Notes under the pieces: model-generated
The model's input: the letters and a program-made list of their open reading frames with translations, nothing else
Told to the model about the DNA's origin: nothing
Database searches by the model: none
Shown here: one piece after another, positions 1 through 9,046 of the stretch
Layout: every line of letters begins with the position of its first letter
Numbering within the stretch: the stretch's first letter is position 1
Origin: Alphaproteobacteria bacterium
GTDB taxonomy: Bacteria > Myxococcota_A > UBA796 > GCA-2862545
DNA length: 64,000 nt
NCBI GenBank assembly: GCA_020632925.1
Contig: JACKER010000021.1
Location: 1-64,000, forward strand
Direction of reading: 5' to 3'
Program-made: the position numbers and the translations under genes

Positions 1-642
1 GGCGGTCCGACGATTCGGGTGCTGTGGGAGGAGGAGCGGCCTCGGATGCTTCCGCTTCCGGAACATGCGCACGATCCTGGGATTCTCGACGAGGAGGTGC
101 CAGTCGATCGTCAGGCGAAGATCCGCGTTCGGACGGCGCGGTACTCGGTGCCTTCGACCTGGGCCGGGTTGGTGGTGCGCGTCTGGCTGTACGCCGACAA
201 GGTGGTGGCCAAGCATGGCGAGGAGGTCGTCGAACACGTGCGGCAGCCCGCCAACGGGAAGTCGATCTGGTACCCCCACTACCTGCCCGAGCTCGTGAAG
301 AAGCCGGCCGCTGTAGAGCAGGTCGGTGACCTCCTCTTCGCACAGCTCGGGGCGCCGTTCCTGCGCGTCTGGCGCCTGCTCGTGGACCAGCGCGGGAAGC
401 TGGCCGCCGCCCGGTCCGTGAAGCCCCTCCTGCAGGCGATCCTGAACGGCGGCGAGCACGGGGTCGAGAACGTGGGCGCCGCGCTCGAGAGGGCCTTTGC
501 GATGAACGGCGACCCCCTCTTGCTGACGCTGCGGCCGAAGGAGCCAGAGCGGCCCCCCGTGGAGATCCCGGCGCGTCTGGCGTCCGTCCGCATCGAGTCG
601 ACCTCGCTGCAGGCGTACCGCGCCCTCGGGGGTGTCCGGTGA
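1..642 (+). CDS. istA: IS21 family transposase IstA, C-terminal part
   Basis: The frame is open from the first base of the window, so the gene starts upstream; 213 codons are visible. The segment matches the region after the DDE catalytic core of IS21 transposases: the tail with the YSVP motif, a short beta-rich part carrying 'VRVWLYADKVVAKH', and an 'HYLPELVKKP' stretch typical of IstA C-termini. IstA cuts and joins the element ends and needs IstB. The stop TGA at 640-642 overlaps the GTG start of istB at 639, which suggests translational coupling. The catalytic residues are not visible because they lie upstream. Confidence 0.85.
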   Translation, partial: GGPTIRVLWEEERPRMLPLPEHAHDPGILDEEVPVDRQAKIRVRTARYSVPSTWAGLVVRVWLYADKVVAKHGEEVVEHVRQPANGKSIWYPHYLPELVKKPAAVEQVGDLLFAQLGAPFLRVWRLLVDQRGKLAAARSVKPLLQAILNGGEHGVENVGAALERAFAMNGDPLLLTLRPKEPERPPVEIPARLASVRIESTSLQAYRALGGVR

Positions 643-1394
643 GCCGGGAGAACATGATCGCGGAGACCCTCGTCGGCCACCTGAAGGCGCTCAAGCTTCC
701 GGGTATCGCGCGTGCGTTCCGCGAACGCGCCCGCCAGGCCCGGGAGGAGGGCCTGTCGCACGAAGAGTACCTGCTCACGCTGCTGGAGGAGGAGTTGGCT
801 CAGCGCGGGATCAACGTCGCCAAGCAGCGTCGCTCCGAAGCCCACTTCCCGGTGGAGCGCACGCTCGACCAGTTCGACTTCTCCGCCCAGCCGAACCTCG
901 ACCGGGACCTCATCGTGCGGCTGTCGCGCTGCGAGTGGGCCACCAAGGCCGAACCCATCCTCCTCGCAGGCCCGGTGGGCACTGGGAAGACCCACCTCGC
1001 CATCGCCCTCGGGATCGAGGCTGCGCAGCGGCGGCATCGCGTCCGGTTCTACCGGGCCGACGACCTGGTCCGCGAGCTCACCGAGGCCCGCGGTGAGCAC
1101 GAGGTCGGCCGGATCCGGAAGCGGCTGGACCGGGTCGAGGTCCTCATCGTCGACGAGCTCGGCTTCGTCCCGTTCGATCGGGCGGGCGCGGAGCTGCTGT
1201 TCAACCTCCTGGTCGGGAGGTACCAGCGCCGCGCTACGGTCATCACCACCAACCTGCCCTTCTCGGACTGGGGCCAGGTCTTCGGCGACGACCGGATGAC
1301 CGCCGCGCTCCTCGACCGCCTGGCGGAGAACGCGCACGTGCTCACCACGACCGGCGCCAGCCACCGGACGCGCGGCCGCATCCCTACGGCGTAG
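639..1394 (+). CDS. istB: IS21 family helper ATPase IstB
   Basis: 251 aa. A DnaC/DnaA-like AAA+ ATPase that assembles on target DNA and activates the IstA transposase. Walker A GPVGTGKTH lies at residues 111-119 and Walker B VLIVDELG at 168-175; an N-terminal helical IstB region precedes them (about 1-85). Length is normal for the family. The start is the GTG that overlaps the stop of istA, the usual IS21 coupling; an internal ATG at 654 is a weaker alternative. No frameshift or missing motif is seen. Confidence 0.92.
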   Translation: MSRENMIAETLVGHLKALKLPGIARAFRERARQAREEGLSHEEYLLTLLEEELAQRGINVAKQRRSEAHFPVERTLDQFDFSAQPNLDRDLIVRLSRCEWATKAEPILLAGPVGTGKTHLAIALGIEAAQRRHRVRFYRADDLVRELTEARGEHEVGRIRKRLDRVEVLIVDELGFVPFDRAGAELLFNLLVGRYQRRATVITTNLPFSDWGQVFGDDRMTAALLDRLAENAHVLTTTGASHRTRGRIPTA

Positions 1395-1420
1395 GACAGC
1401 CGTACTTCGGGGCACAGAAG

Positions 1421-1447
1421 CACGAGAGGGGGAGACCCCCTCTCGTG
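1421..1447 (+). terminator. Strong hairpin after istB
   Basis: A perfect 12-bp stem (CACGAGAGGGGG / CCCCCTCTCGTG) with a 3-nt AGA loop lies 27 nt after the istB stop. There is no T-run after it, so if it stops transcription it is not a classic intrinsic terminator. It could also shield the IS from read-through or be part of the element's right end. Confidence 0.5.
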
Positions 1448-1543
1448 TGCTCTCCCCCCTGGTAGGATGCAGCCACTGGGGGTTGGCTCAGAATCCGGTG
1501 GCCGCCATGGCTCAGATCTCGTTGGCCGCCATCAACACGCGCC

Positions 1544-2329
1544 GTGCATTCCCGGCGGGGTGCCCGGGCAAGGTGGCCCCCATGCAACAGGCGAGCAGGC
1601 AAGGTGGCCTCGATGCAACACGGAGCACGGGAGCCCACGGACCAACGCCAGCTCTGCGAGGGACACACTTCCGCGGGACGGCCGTACCCCTGGTTCTGGT
1701 TGCGTTCGGGGGCCCTTGCCTCGCCGGCGGTTGCATCGGCAGGGGGTTGCCCGGGCAAGGTGGCCCCCGTGCAACACGCATCGTGCATCGGCGGCGGGTT
1801 GGCCGGGCAAGGTCGTCCCCGTGCAACACGCCCGGTGCATTCCCGGCGGGGTGCCCGGGCAAGGTCGCCCCCATGCAACAGGCGAGCAGGCAAGGTGGCC
1901 TCCATGCAACACGGAGCACGGGAGCCCACGGACCAACGCCAGCTCTGTGAGGGACACACTTCCGCGGGACGGCCGTACCCCCGGTTCTGGTTGCGTTCGG
2001 GGGCCCTTGCCTCGCCGGCGGTTGCATCGGCGGGGGGTTGCCCGGGCAAGGTGCCCCGCATGCAACACGCGCCATGCATTCCCCGGGGGTTGCCCGGGCA
2101 AGGTGGCCCCCGTGCAACACGCGCCGTGCATTCCCCGGGGGTTGCCCGGGCAAGGTGCCCCGTATGCAACACGCGCCGTGCATTCCCCGGGGGTTGCCTG
2201 GGCAAGGTGGCCCCCATGCAACACGCCGCGTGCACCAACGGGGGGTTGCCCGGGCAAGGTGGCCCCCATGCAACACGCGATGTGCATCCGCGGGGGGTTG
2301 CCCGGGCAAGGTGGCTCCGATGCAACACC
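1544..2329. repeat. Nested repeat array, 52-bp unit plus a 291-bp duplication
   Basis: About a dozen copies of a core TTGCCCGGGCAAGGTGGCCC followed by CATGCAACACGC. From 2062 to 2321 five units run head to tail with an exact 52-bp period; three more cores at 1747, 1799 and 1851 keep the same period. A block of about 210 bp beginning at 1544 is repeated almost perfectly beginning at 1835 (offset 291 bp). Each unit holds the 12-bp palindrome TTGCCCGGGCAA and a second weak dyad TGCA-N10-TGCA. All six frames are open because of base composition and 52 is not a multiple of 3, so it is not read as coding. Together with its edges it fills the 1448-2351 gap; no gene is seen there. Confidence 0.9.
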
Positions 2330-2351
2330 GGCGCGCACTCCGGTGGGGTCC

Positions 2352-4886
2352 CTACGGGACGGAGGCGTCGGGGGCGAGCCGCGCGAGGACGTCGAGCTGC
2401 AGGCCGCTGCCCGGTGGCAACCACCCGAAGGCCCGGGCGCGCACGATCCTCGCCCGGCGTTCGTCCTCCAGCGCGTCGTAGGACTCGGCGAGATCGAGCC
2501 AGTCCAGGGGCTCGTCGCCGAGCGCGGCCCAGGGCACGTGCGCGGTCGCGAGCAGGTCGTCCCAGTTCCGCATCGAGACGTCGGTGTGGAGCCACAGGGG
2601 CGCGGCGTACTCCACGCGCAGGTTGTCGTCGGTCACCGGCACGGCGTCCCCCGCGAAGGCCAACGCCTGTGCCCGGTCCATCGCGTGCAGCGCGACGAGA
2701 TCGAGCGAGCGGTGGAGCTCGATGATGCCGAGCTCGCGCGCGATGGGCGCCGACGCGAGCAGGCTCGCCGCGCTGCGCTCCGTCGGCACCAGCGGGTGGT
2801 CCGCGCCGAGCAGCACGAGATCCGCCCCCGCCAGCACCTCGTAGACCGCGACGTTCGGGTACACCTCGCAGAACGTGCGGATCAGGCCGCGGAGCTCGTC
2901 GGGACCCATCCCGTAGATCTGGACCCACTGCGCCCACACACCCCCGGGCGCGAGCCGCGTGCGCCCCACCTCCCAGAACTCGCGGGTGAACAGGTTGCTC
3001 ACGCCCGACAGGTACGGGTTGGAGGGCTCGCTCACGACCAGGTCCCACCGGCCGGGGGGCGCGCGCAGGACGTGGTTGCGGCCGTCGTTGAACACCAGTT
3101 CGAGACGCGGGTCGTCGAGGATCTGGTGGTTGTACGGGTCGAAGAAGCGCGTGGCGCCGAGGATGGCGGGCTCGAGCTCCACGACCTGCAGGTGCTCGAC
3201 CCCGGGGATCAGGCTCGCCGCCCCCGCGGAGATGCCCGACGCCAGGCCGATCACCATCGTCTCCCGGGGGTGCTCCACGAACTGTGCGCCGAGCAGCGAG
3301 ACCAGCACCTGCGTGGGCATGTCGCCGACCGAGCTCGCGTCGATCTTGCCGTTGTTCGCGAGCCAGAGGTTGCCGATGTCCGTGTTGCGGCCCACGGTCA
3401 CCACCGTCGAGCGGCCCTCCTTCTCGTAGAGCAGCTCCTGCTGATGGCTCGAGAACCGCAGCATCCCGGCGGGGGTGTGGTCCGAGAAGTACGTCACGTA
3501 CTGGTAGAACCCGCCGTTCATCCACAGCGGGTCCCACGGCGCCCGCACCCACAGCGCCGCCGCCGCGCACACCGCCGCCAGGCCGGCCGTCGGCCAGCGA
3601 CGCGCGACACCCGCCGCCCCCAGCGCGCCCAGGAGCGCCACGGCCGCGGTCACCGCCACCGTGCCGCGCAGCCCCAGCCACGGGATGCCCACGAAGGCCG
3701 CCCCCAGCGCGCCGAGCACGCCGCCCGCCGTGTTCACCGCGTAGACCCGGCCCACCGCGGCGGACGCGTCGCCAGTGTCCCCCTGGACCGCGCGCACCGC
3801 GTACGGGAACGCCGTCCCCATCAACGCCGACGGCAGCAGCAGCGCGAACGAGCAGGCGCCGAGGCACCCGAGGAACGCAGCCACCGGGTGCCGCTGACCG
3901 TCGAACAGGTCGAACGCCCCCACGAAGACGTAGGGCATCAGCGGCCACAGGAAGGTCAGCGCGACGGTGGCGACGCCGAACAGCAGCTCCACGCGGGCCA
4001 GCTCCAGCAGGACCCTGCGTGTGCCGCCGTACCGCAGCGCGTCGTCCGCGAGCGTGCCCCCGATCCGACCGCCGGCCGCGATCCCCACGAGCACCGCCAG
4101 CAACATCGCCGTGAAGGCGTAGGTGGTGCCGCCGAGCAGCAGCCCGACCATGCGCGTCCACACGACCTCGCTCGCGAGCGCCGCGGCCCCGGCGAGCATC
4201 GCGACCACCAGGCCCACCGGCGAGGGGGCGGAGCGCGGGCGGTCCTCGTCCAGGTCGTCGCGAGGCGTCACCGCGGGCATGGAGGGGTCGAGCCACCAGG
4301 CGGCGAGCGCCACCACGCCGTTGCCTGCGGCCGTCGCGACCGTGGTGGTCCACAGCCCGACCGTGGGCAGCAGCACCAGGCCGGCGAGCCCCGTCCCCGC
4401 CACCGCCCCCGCGGTGTTCGTGGCGTAGAGGAAGCCGACGCGCTCGGCGGCCGCACCCACCCGGTCCACCACGACCCGCGACAACAGCGGCAGCGTCGCA
4501 CCCATGGCCACGGTCGGCGGGAGCAGCAGGATCGCGGCCAGCAGCGCCTCCACGGGCTCGGCCACCGCCTCGAGCGCGCCCCGGTGGACCAGGAGGTAGA
4601 GCGGGGTCGCGAGGCGCAGCAGGCTCGGGAAGACCAGCGCGTAGGCGCCGATCGCCGCCTCCAACACCGCGTAGGCGCGGAGCGGCCGCTCGGGGCGCCA
4701 CCGACCGCCGACCGCGCCCCCGATGCCGAGGCCGGCCATGAACGCCGCGAGCACCGTGGCCAGCGCGATCCCGCTCGTCCCGAGCAGCAGGTGGAGCTGC
4801 CGCTCCCAGACGGTCTGCCAGACCAGGGAGGTCGCGCCCGACAGGAAGAAGACCGGCGCCAGCAGCCGCAGCGCGCGGTCGGTCAC
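2352..4886 (-). CDS. Membrane protein with spermidine synthase-like domain (fused MFS/SpeE type)
   Basis: 844 aa. Residues 1-445 are strongly hydrophobic with many membrane segments; residues about 480-800 form a spermidine-synthase-like Rossmann domain. Visible landmarks are the cofactor loop GLASGISAG (547-555), the acidic VELEP (569-573) and NDGRNHV (600-606). Where true aminopropyltransferases have the catalytic D-x-x-DP loop this protein has SEPSNP (619-624), as is common in the fused MFS/spermidine synthase family, so aminopropyl transfer is not assured. The start is a GTG only 2 bp after the stop of the lipoprotein gene; the longer upstream frame just runs antisense to other genes. Last gene of a minus-strand operon. 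Confidence 0.8.
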   Translation of the reverse strand: MTDRALRLLAPVFFLSGATSLVWQTVWERQLHLLLGTSGIALATVLAAFMAGLGIGGAVGGRWRPERPLRAYAVLEAAIGAYALVFPSLLRLATPLYLLVHRGALEAVAEPVEALLAAILLLPPTVAMGATLPLLSRVVVDRVGAAAERVGFLYATNTAGAVAGTGLAGLVLLPTVGLWTTTVATAAGNGVVALAAWWLDPSMPAVTPRDDLDEDRPRSAPSPVGLVVAMLAGAAALASEVVWTRMVGLLLGGTTYAFTAMLLAVLVGIAAGGRIGGTLADDALRYGGTRRVLLELARVELLFGVATVALTFLWPLMPYVFVGAFDLFDGQRHPVAAFLGCLGACSFALLLPSALMGTAFPYAVRAVQGDTGDASAAVGRVYAVNTAGGVLGALGAAFVGIPWLGLRGTVAVTAAVALLGALGAAGVARRWPTAGLAAVCAAAALWVRAPWDPLWMNGGFYQYVTYFSDHTPAGMLRFSSHQQELLYEKEGRSTVVTVGRNTDIGNLWLANNGKIDASSVGDMPTQVLVSLLGAQFVEHPRETMVIGLASGISAGAASLIPGVEHLQVVELEPAILGATRFFDPYNHQILDDPRLELVFNDGRNHVLRAPPGRWDLVVSEPSNPYLSGVSNLFTREFWEVGRTRLAPGGVWAQWVQIYGMGPDELRGLIRTFCEVYPNVAVYEVLAGADLVLLGADHPLVPTERSAASLLASAPIARELGIIELHRSLDLVALHAMDRAQALAFAGDAVPVTDDNLRVEYAAPLWLHTDVSMRNWDDLLATAHVPWAALGDEPLDWLDLAESYDALEDERRARIVRARAFGWLPPGSGLQLDVLARLAPDASVP

Positions 4887-4888
4887 CG

Positions 4889-5542
4889 CTACCTCGGGTC
4901 CTTCCCGCACCCGCCGCCCACCCCGAGGCAGCCGGTCATGGGGAGCGTCGTCGGGTCGGTCCATTCCATCGAGCCGTGCGGCATCGCGAAGATCGCCACG
5001 CCCCGCGGCGACCCGCACGCCGTCTCCTCGCACGCGTAGCTGTCGTCGATCAGCCGGGCGGCGACGTGTACGATGCCGCCCACGTCCCAGGTGTCGATGG
5101 AGCCGAGCGCCACGCCGCAGCTCGGGCCGGGGGCGTAGGTGATCGCGAAGGCGTACTCGGTGTCGAAGTCGATGGCGTACGGATCGAGCTGGTCCTCGAT
5201 CCCGGTCCCCACCGCGAAGAGCGCGTAGGAGGCCAGCGTCGGCAGCGGCACGATCACCGGGCCGTCGGTCATCCGCCACTTGGGGTCGCCGACGAGGTCC
5301 TGGAAGATGAGCCGGTTGGTGAGCGACGTCGCGCTGCTCACGTCGACGTCGCACTTCCCGACGTAGGTGGGCTCCTCCAGCTCCGGTCCGGTGTGGACGT
5401 CGGTGTCGGCGTCCGTGTCCGCGTCCGTGTCGCTGTCGGTGTCCGTGTCCGTGTCCGCGTCTCCCGCGTCCGTCGGAACGTCCGACACCGGGGTGGCCTT
5501 GCACGCCACCACCATCCATGGCCAGAGCCAAACGAGCCGCAT
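4889..5542 (-). CDS. Lipoprotein with Asp/Thr-rich linker, unknown function
   Basis: 217 aa. The start at 5542 is chosen because a GGAGG lies 4 nt upstream and it puts a signal peptide (MRLVWLWPWMVVAC) with lipobox VVAC in front. The Cys is followed by a low-complexity Asp/Thr/Ala linker encoded by GAC-ACG/GAC-GCG type repeats (about 5401-5470), then a globular part with several Cys (GKCDVD, YACEETACG, GGGCGK) that may form disulfides outside the cytoplasm. No family is recognised. It lies between the two spermidine-synthase-like genes, 2 bp before one and 52 bp after the other, so it is probably made with them. The same kind of linker occurs in the arginine deiminase homologue at 9519. Confidence 0.75.
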   Translation of the reverse strand: MRLVWLWPWMVVACKATPVSDVPTDAGDADTDTDTDSDTDADTDADTDVHTGPELEEPTYVGKCDVDVSSATSLTNRLIFQDLVGDPKWRMTDGPVIVPLPTLASYALFAVGTGIEDQLDPYAIDFDTEYAFAITYAPGPSCGVALGSIDTWDVGGIVHVAARLIDDSYACEETACGSPRGVAIFAMPHGSMEWTDPTTLPMTGCLGVGGGCGKDPR

Positions 5543-5594
5543 CCCGCCTCCGAAGGCGTGAGGTTCGCCCATCGGAGGGGCGCGCGCAAGGCGT

Positions 5595-7982
5595 TCACGC
5601 ACGTCGGACGGCGGAGAGCACCCCGGTGACGACCGTGACGACCGCGTACCCGAGGGCCGCCCACAGCACGATCTGCCGCGCGCCCACGTCGATCATGACG
5701 ACCAGCGCGAAGGTGCTGCCGATGACCGAAGACAGCGTCGCGAGCCCGAAGGTCATCGGGACGAGCTCGCTCATCCCGCGGTCGTCGACGAGCCCCACGC
5801 CCACCGGGTAGAACGCGCCCAGCACGGTCGCGAGCGGCGCCGCAGCGAGCACGCCGACCAGCGCCTTGAGCGCGACCGGGTGCCCGAGGTGGTGCACCAG
5901 CACGCCGTCGATCAGCCACAGCGTCGCCGGGACCAGCACCATGGCGAGCGCGGCGGGGAGGACGGGCGCGACGGGACGGCCCTCCGCGCGACGACGCCCC
6001 ACCCACGCGCTTCCCGCGGCGTTCGCGAGCAGGAACGAGGCCAGGACGACCGCGGTCGAGAGCAGGGGCGAGCCGAGGAAGAGCTCGAGCTTCGCCATCA
6101 GGCCGATCTCGGCCAGCATGTAGCAGATGCCGGTCCCGAGGAACCAGGCCGCGGCCCAGGCCGGCAGGCGGCGGGGACCGCGGGGCACCGCGTAGAAGAC
6201 GCCCACCGTCAACGCCGACAGCCCGAGGAACAGCCCCATCGTGAACAGCTTGATCCAGTCGAGGCTGTACGCCAGGTCGCGGAAGGCGGAGAGCGGCGGG
6301 AAGGGCGTGAACCCGCGCACGCTCAACATCCGCTCGTAGGGCCGGTCGTCGGTGGGGATGGGCACGTCGGCGTGGGGTGCCCCCTCGATGCGCTCCTCGA
6401 AGCTCGGCGGGCCGCGGTGGCCGAAGGGCGCGTGGTGGACGTACAGCTCGGACGCCTGCGCCTCGGCGACGATGCGCTCGACCTCGCCGCGCGAGAACCC
6501 CGACGGCTTCACGAGCAGCGTGTCGCCGCTGTCCGGGCGGACCTCGGGGCGGCTGCCCAGGGCGATGACCGCGTCCGGCAGGGGCGCCAGCCCGCGCGCC
6601 GCGAGCTCCGACGCCAGGATCTCGAGCTTCAGGCCGTAGGGCTGGACGTAATAGACCAGCATCCCGTCGGGCTCGAGGTGATCGAGCTCCGCACGCACCG
6701 CGCCGTCGGTGTCCAGGAACTTGCGGACGTGGCCCGTCCGCACCGCGGTCTGCGCGCCGTTGCTACCTGCGAAGATCAGGTCGTACCTCGTCTTGTCGCG
6801 ATCGAGGAAGGCGCGTCCCTCGTCGATGACCAGGTGCACCTCGGGCAGGGCGTAGAAGTCGCGCAGGTGGAACGGATCGCCGCCCAGCGTCGCCATCTCG
6901 GGGACGAGTCCGTTGATCTCCACGCCGGTCACGTCGAGTGCCCCGCCGGCCTGCTGGTGCAGGCGGATCATGTCGCGACCCGCGCCCGCGAAGATGACGA
7001 GCGCGCGCTGCGGCGGGTGGTCGAGGAGCTTCGGCAGCCCGTGGACGCTGTCGTGCTCGGGTGGCGCCGTCACGCGCTCCGGCTCGTAGGGCACGACGAC
7101 CACGTTGGACACGCCGTCGTCGTGCAGCACCCGCCACTGCGTCGGCGCGCCCTCCTTCGCCCAGCTGAGCAGCGCGACCCGCGAGATGTCGTTCCAGCGG
7201 TGAGCGTGCTCCACGACCGTGTGGCCCTTGGAGTACCGCACGCCCATCACGTTCGGATCGGGCACCTCGACGAACACCCACTGGTTCGCCGCCGCCACCG
7301 TGAGCAGCGCCAGGAAGCCGCCGCCGCCCGTGAGCAGCGGCACGCGCACCTTGGAGTAGACCACCACCGCCGCCAGCCACAGGACCCAGAACGGCAGGCA
7401 GATCACGACGGGCAGATCGGCGTGGTGCAGCGCGATCGGCGTCACGACGCAGGCGAGCGCCGACCCCGCCAGGTCCGCGGCGTACAGCCCCCCGACCCAG
7501 CCCGCACCCTGGCGGAAGGCGACCGAGAGCACCACGCCGGCGAGCGCGAAGGGCGGCACGAAGATCAGCGAGAGCACGGCCGTCTTCAGCGCGTCGTGCG
7601 GCGGGCTCTGGAGCTGGTGGTGCGTGAGCCCGAACACGAGGTTGAACAGCAGGAACAGCAGGACGAAGGACAGCAGCGTGGCGAAGGCCATCGCCGGCAG
7701 CAGCGTGGGCAGCGCGCGCAGCGACACCGGGCCGCGCCACAGGTGCAGGAGCAACGCCCCGACCGACAGCCCGAACATCGCGACCGGGATGGCGACGAAG
7801 CTACTCACATCCCCGAGGAAGAACGGGTACATCCGCGTGAGCAACAGCTCGAGCAGGAGCATCGAGAACGCGGTCGAGGAGACCACGGCCAGCAGCTTTC
7901 GCGACCGGGGGCCCTCTCGCCCACGCTCCTCGTCCAGATCGTGCTCCGAGGCATCCCGGAGCGCGCGCATCCACTCGATCAT
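5595..7982 (-). CDS. Second membrane protein with spermidine synthase-like domain
   Basis: 795 aa. Layout differs from the neighbour at 2352: a membrane block (about 28-235), a spermidine-synthase-like Rossmann domain (about 280-560; FAGAGRD 331-337, VEINGL 354-359, IDEGR 386-390), then a second membrane block (about 600-790). The catalytic DxxDP loop of real spermidine synthases is again absent (FAGSNGA follows strand 5). The ATG at 7982 overlaps the stop of the upstream ATPase gene by 4 nt (ATGA), indicating coupling. Substrate unknown; membrane-bound methyl- or aminopropyltransferase-like chemistry is only inferred from the fold. Confidence 0.78.
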   Translation of the reverse strand: MIEWMRALRDASEHDLDEERGREGPRSRKLLAVVSSTAFSMLLLELLLTRMYPFFLGDVSSFVAIPVAMFGLSVGALLLHLWRGPVSLRALPTLLPAMAFATLLSFVLLFLLFNLVFGLTHHQLQSPPHDALKTAVLSLIFVPPFALAGVVLSVAFRQGAGWVGGLYAADLAGSALACVVTPIALHHADLPVVICLPFWVLWLAAVVVYSKVRVPLLTGGGGFLALLTVAAANQWVFVEVPDPNVMGVRYSKGHTVVEHAHRWNDISRVALLSWAKEGAPTQWRVLHDDGVSNVVVVPYEPERVTAPPEHDSVHGLPKLLDHPPQRALVIFAGAGRDMIRLHQQAGGALDVTGVEINGLVPEMATLGGDPFHLRDFYALPEVHLVIDEGRAFLDRDKTRYDLIFAGSNGAQTAVRTGHVRKFLDTDGAVRAELDHLEPDGMLVYYVQPYGLKLEILASELAARGLAPLPDAVIALGSRPEVRPDSGDTLLVKPSGFSRGEVERIVAEAQASELYVHHAPFGHRGPPSFEERIEGAPHADVPIPTDDRPYERMLSVRGFTPFPPLSAFRDLAYSLDWIKLFTMGLFLGLSALTVGVFYAVPRGPRRLPAWAAAWFLGTGICYMLAEIGLMAKLELFLGSPLLSTAVVLASFLLANAAGSAWVGRRRAEGRPVAPVLPAALAMVLVPATLWLIDGVLVHHLGHPVALKALVGVLAAAPLATVLGAFYPVGVGLVDDRGMSELVPMTFGLATLSSVIGSTFALVVMIDVGARQIVLWAALGYAVVTVVTGVLSAVRRA

Positions 7983-8989
7983 CCGGGGAGCACCCAGGCA
8001 CGGTCGAGCGCGATCCGCACCTCGTCGCCCGGGCGCGCCATGCCCTGGACCTTCACCGAGGTCGCGCCGATGCGCACGCGGCAGACGGCGTGGTGGCCGA
8101 GGAAGGTGGCGCTCTCCACCCGGCCCGGCAGGCCGTCCTCCGCGAAGCGCGCGTCCGAGGACCGGAAGGCCAGCTTCGCCGGACCGCTGGTGGGCGCGTC
8201 CGCCACCCGGGTGACCGGCCAGCGCCCACCCTCGACGCGCAGGGCGTCCCCGTCCACCTCGCCGTCGACCTCCTCGACGCCGAAGAAGCGCGCCACGGCG
8301 GCGGTCGCGGGCGCGTCCCACAGCTCGCGCGGTGGACCGTGCTGCTCGATGCGGCCGCCGTTCACGAACGCGATCCGGTCGGCGACCGCGAAGGCCTCCT
8401 CGTGGTCGTGCGTCACGAGCACCGTCGTGATCCCGTCCTTCTTGGCGAGGGCGCGGATCTCGTCGCGCACCTCGGCTCGCAGCCGGGCGTCGAGGTTCGA
8501 CAGCGGCTCGTCGAGGAGGAGCACCTTGGGGTCGGCCACGAGCGCCCGGGCGAGCGCCACCCGCTGCTGCTGCCCGCCGGAGAGCTGATCGGGGCGGCGG
8601 CGCTCCAGCCCCTCGAGGTGCACCAGCTTCAGCAGCTCGAGCGCGCGCGCCTCGGCGTCCCGCACACCTGCGCGCTCCAACGGGAACGTGACATTCCGGA
8701 GCACGTCGAGGTGGGGCCAGATCGCGTAGCTCTGGAACACCATCCCGAGGCCGCGGCGCTCCGGCGGCACGAACACCCCCGGCGCGGACACGATCGTGTC
8801 GCCGATCCGCAGCGTGCCCGCGTCCGGCGCCTCGAGCCCCGCGATCATCCGCAGGGTCGTGGTCTTGCCGCACCCCGACCCGCCGAGCAGGCAGACGATC
8901 TCCCCCTCGTCGACGCGCAGATCGATCCCACGGACGACCTCGACCGGACCGTAGCTCTTGCGGATCGCTTCCAGGGAGACGCTGGCCAT
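7979..8989 (-). CDS. ABC transporter ATP-binding protein, PotA/FbpC/UgpC type
   Basis: 336 aa. Complete ATPase: Walker A GGSGCGKTT (36-44), Q-loop around FQSYA, signature LSGGQQQR (136-143), Walker B VLLLDEP (156-162), H-loop His194, and a C-terminal TOBE-like domain (about 240-336). The family drives import of polyamines, iron, sulfate, thiosulfate or sugars through a two-permease channel, but no permease or binding protein is nearby; instead the gene is coupled by a 4-nt overlap to a membrane protein with a spermidine-synthase-like domain. A polyamine link is tempting but unproven. Confidence 0.88.
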   Translation of the reverse strand: MASVSLEAIRKSYGPVEVVRGIDLRVDEGEIVCLLGGSGCGKTTTLRMIAGLEAPDAGTLRIGDTIVSAPGVFVPPERRGLGMVFQSYAIWPHLDVLRNVTFPLERAGVRDAEARALELLKLVHLEGLERRRPDQLSGGQQQRVALARALVADPKVLLLDEPLSNLDARLRAEVRDEIRALAKKDGITTVLVTHDHEEAFAVADRIAFVNGGRIEQHGPPRELWDAPATAAVARFFGVEEVDGEVDGDALRVEGGRWPVTRVADAPTSGPAKLAFRSSDARFAEDGLPGRVESATFLGHHAVCRVRIGATSVKVQGMARPGDEVRIALDRAWVLPG

Positions 8990-8995
8990 GAGCGG

Positions 8996-9025
8996 TTGAA
9001 CGCTACCACCGCCGGGGTGTAGCGT
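8996..9025. promoter_or_regulatory. Promoter-like elements and inverted repeat in a divergent region
   Basis: Between the ABC ATPase (start 8989, minus) and the TerB-like gene (start 9047, plus) there is TTGAAC (8996-9001), an 18-nt spacer and TAGCGT (9020-9025) in the plus direction. An inverted repeat ACGCTAC / GTAGCGT (9000-9006, 9019-9025) spans the spacer and overlaps both elements, as an operator would. Matches to the -35/-10 consensus are only partial. Confidence 0.33.
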
Positions 9026-9046
9026 GGGCGCTCCCAGGGGGCAGAC

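Larger units (their letters stand above)
1..1394 (+). mobile_element. 3' part of an IS21-family insertion sequence
   Basis: Two consecutive plus-strand genes, the end of an IstA-type transposase and a complete IstB-type ATPase, overlap by 3 nt, which is the standard IS21-family arrangement. The left end lies outside the window. No terminal inverted repeat or target duplication can be fixed from what is visible; a 12-bp hairpin and a repeat array follow directly. Both visible reading frames are intact, so the element may still be active. Confidence 0.85.

Noticed and set aside
1544..2329. CRISPR array
   Set aside because: Units are head to tail with 52-bp period, the parts between cores are about 16 bp and similar to each other, and no cas gene is near.
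1384..4701. A 1105-codon minus-strand frame across the repeat array and the membrane gene
   Set aside because: It reads the 52-bp repeats as protein and then the wrong frame of the spermidine-synthase-like gene; repeats are open in all frames.
5880..8588. A 902-codon plus-strand frame
   Set aside because: Antisense shadow of the membrane and ATPase genes; Arg/Gln/His-rich with no motifs.
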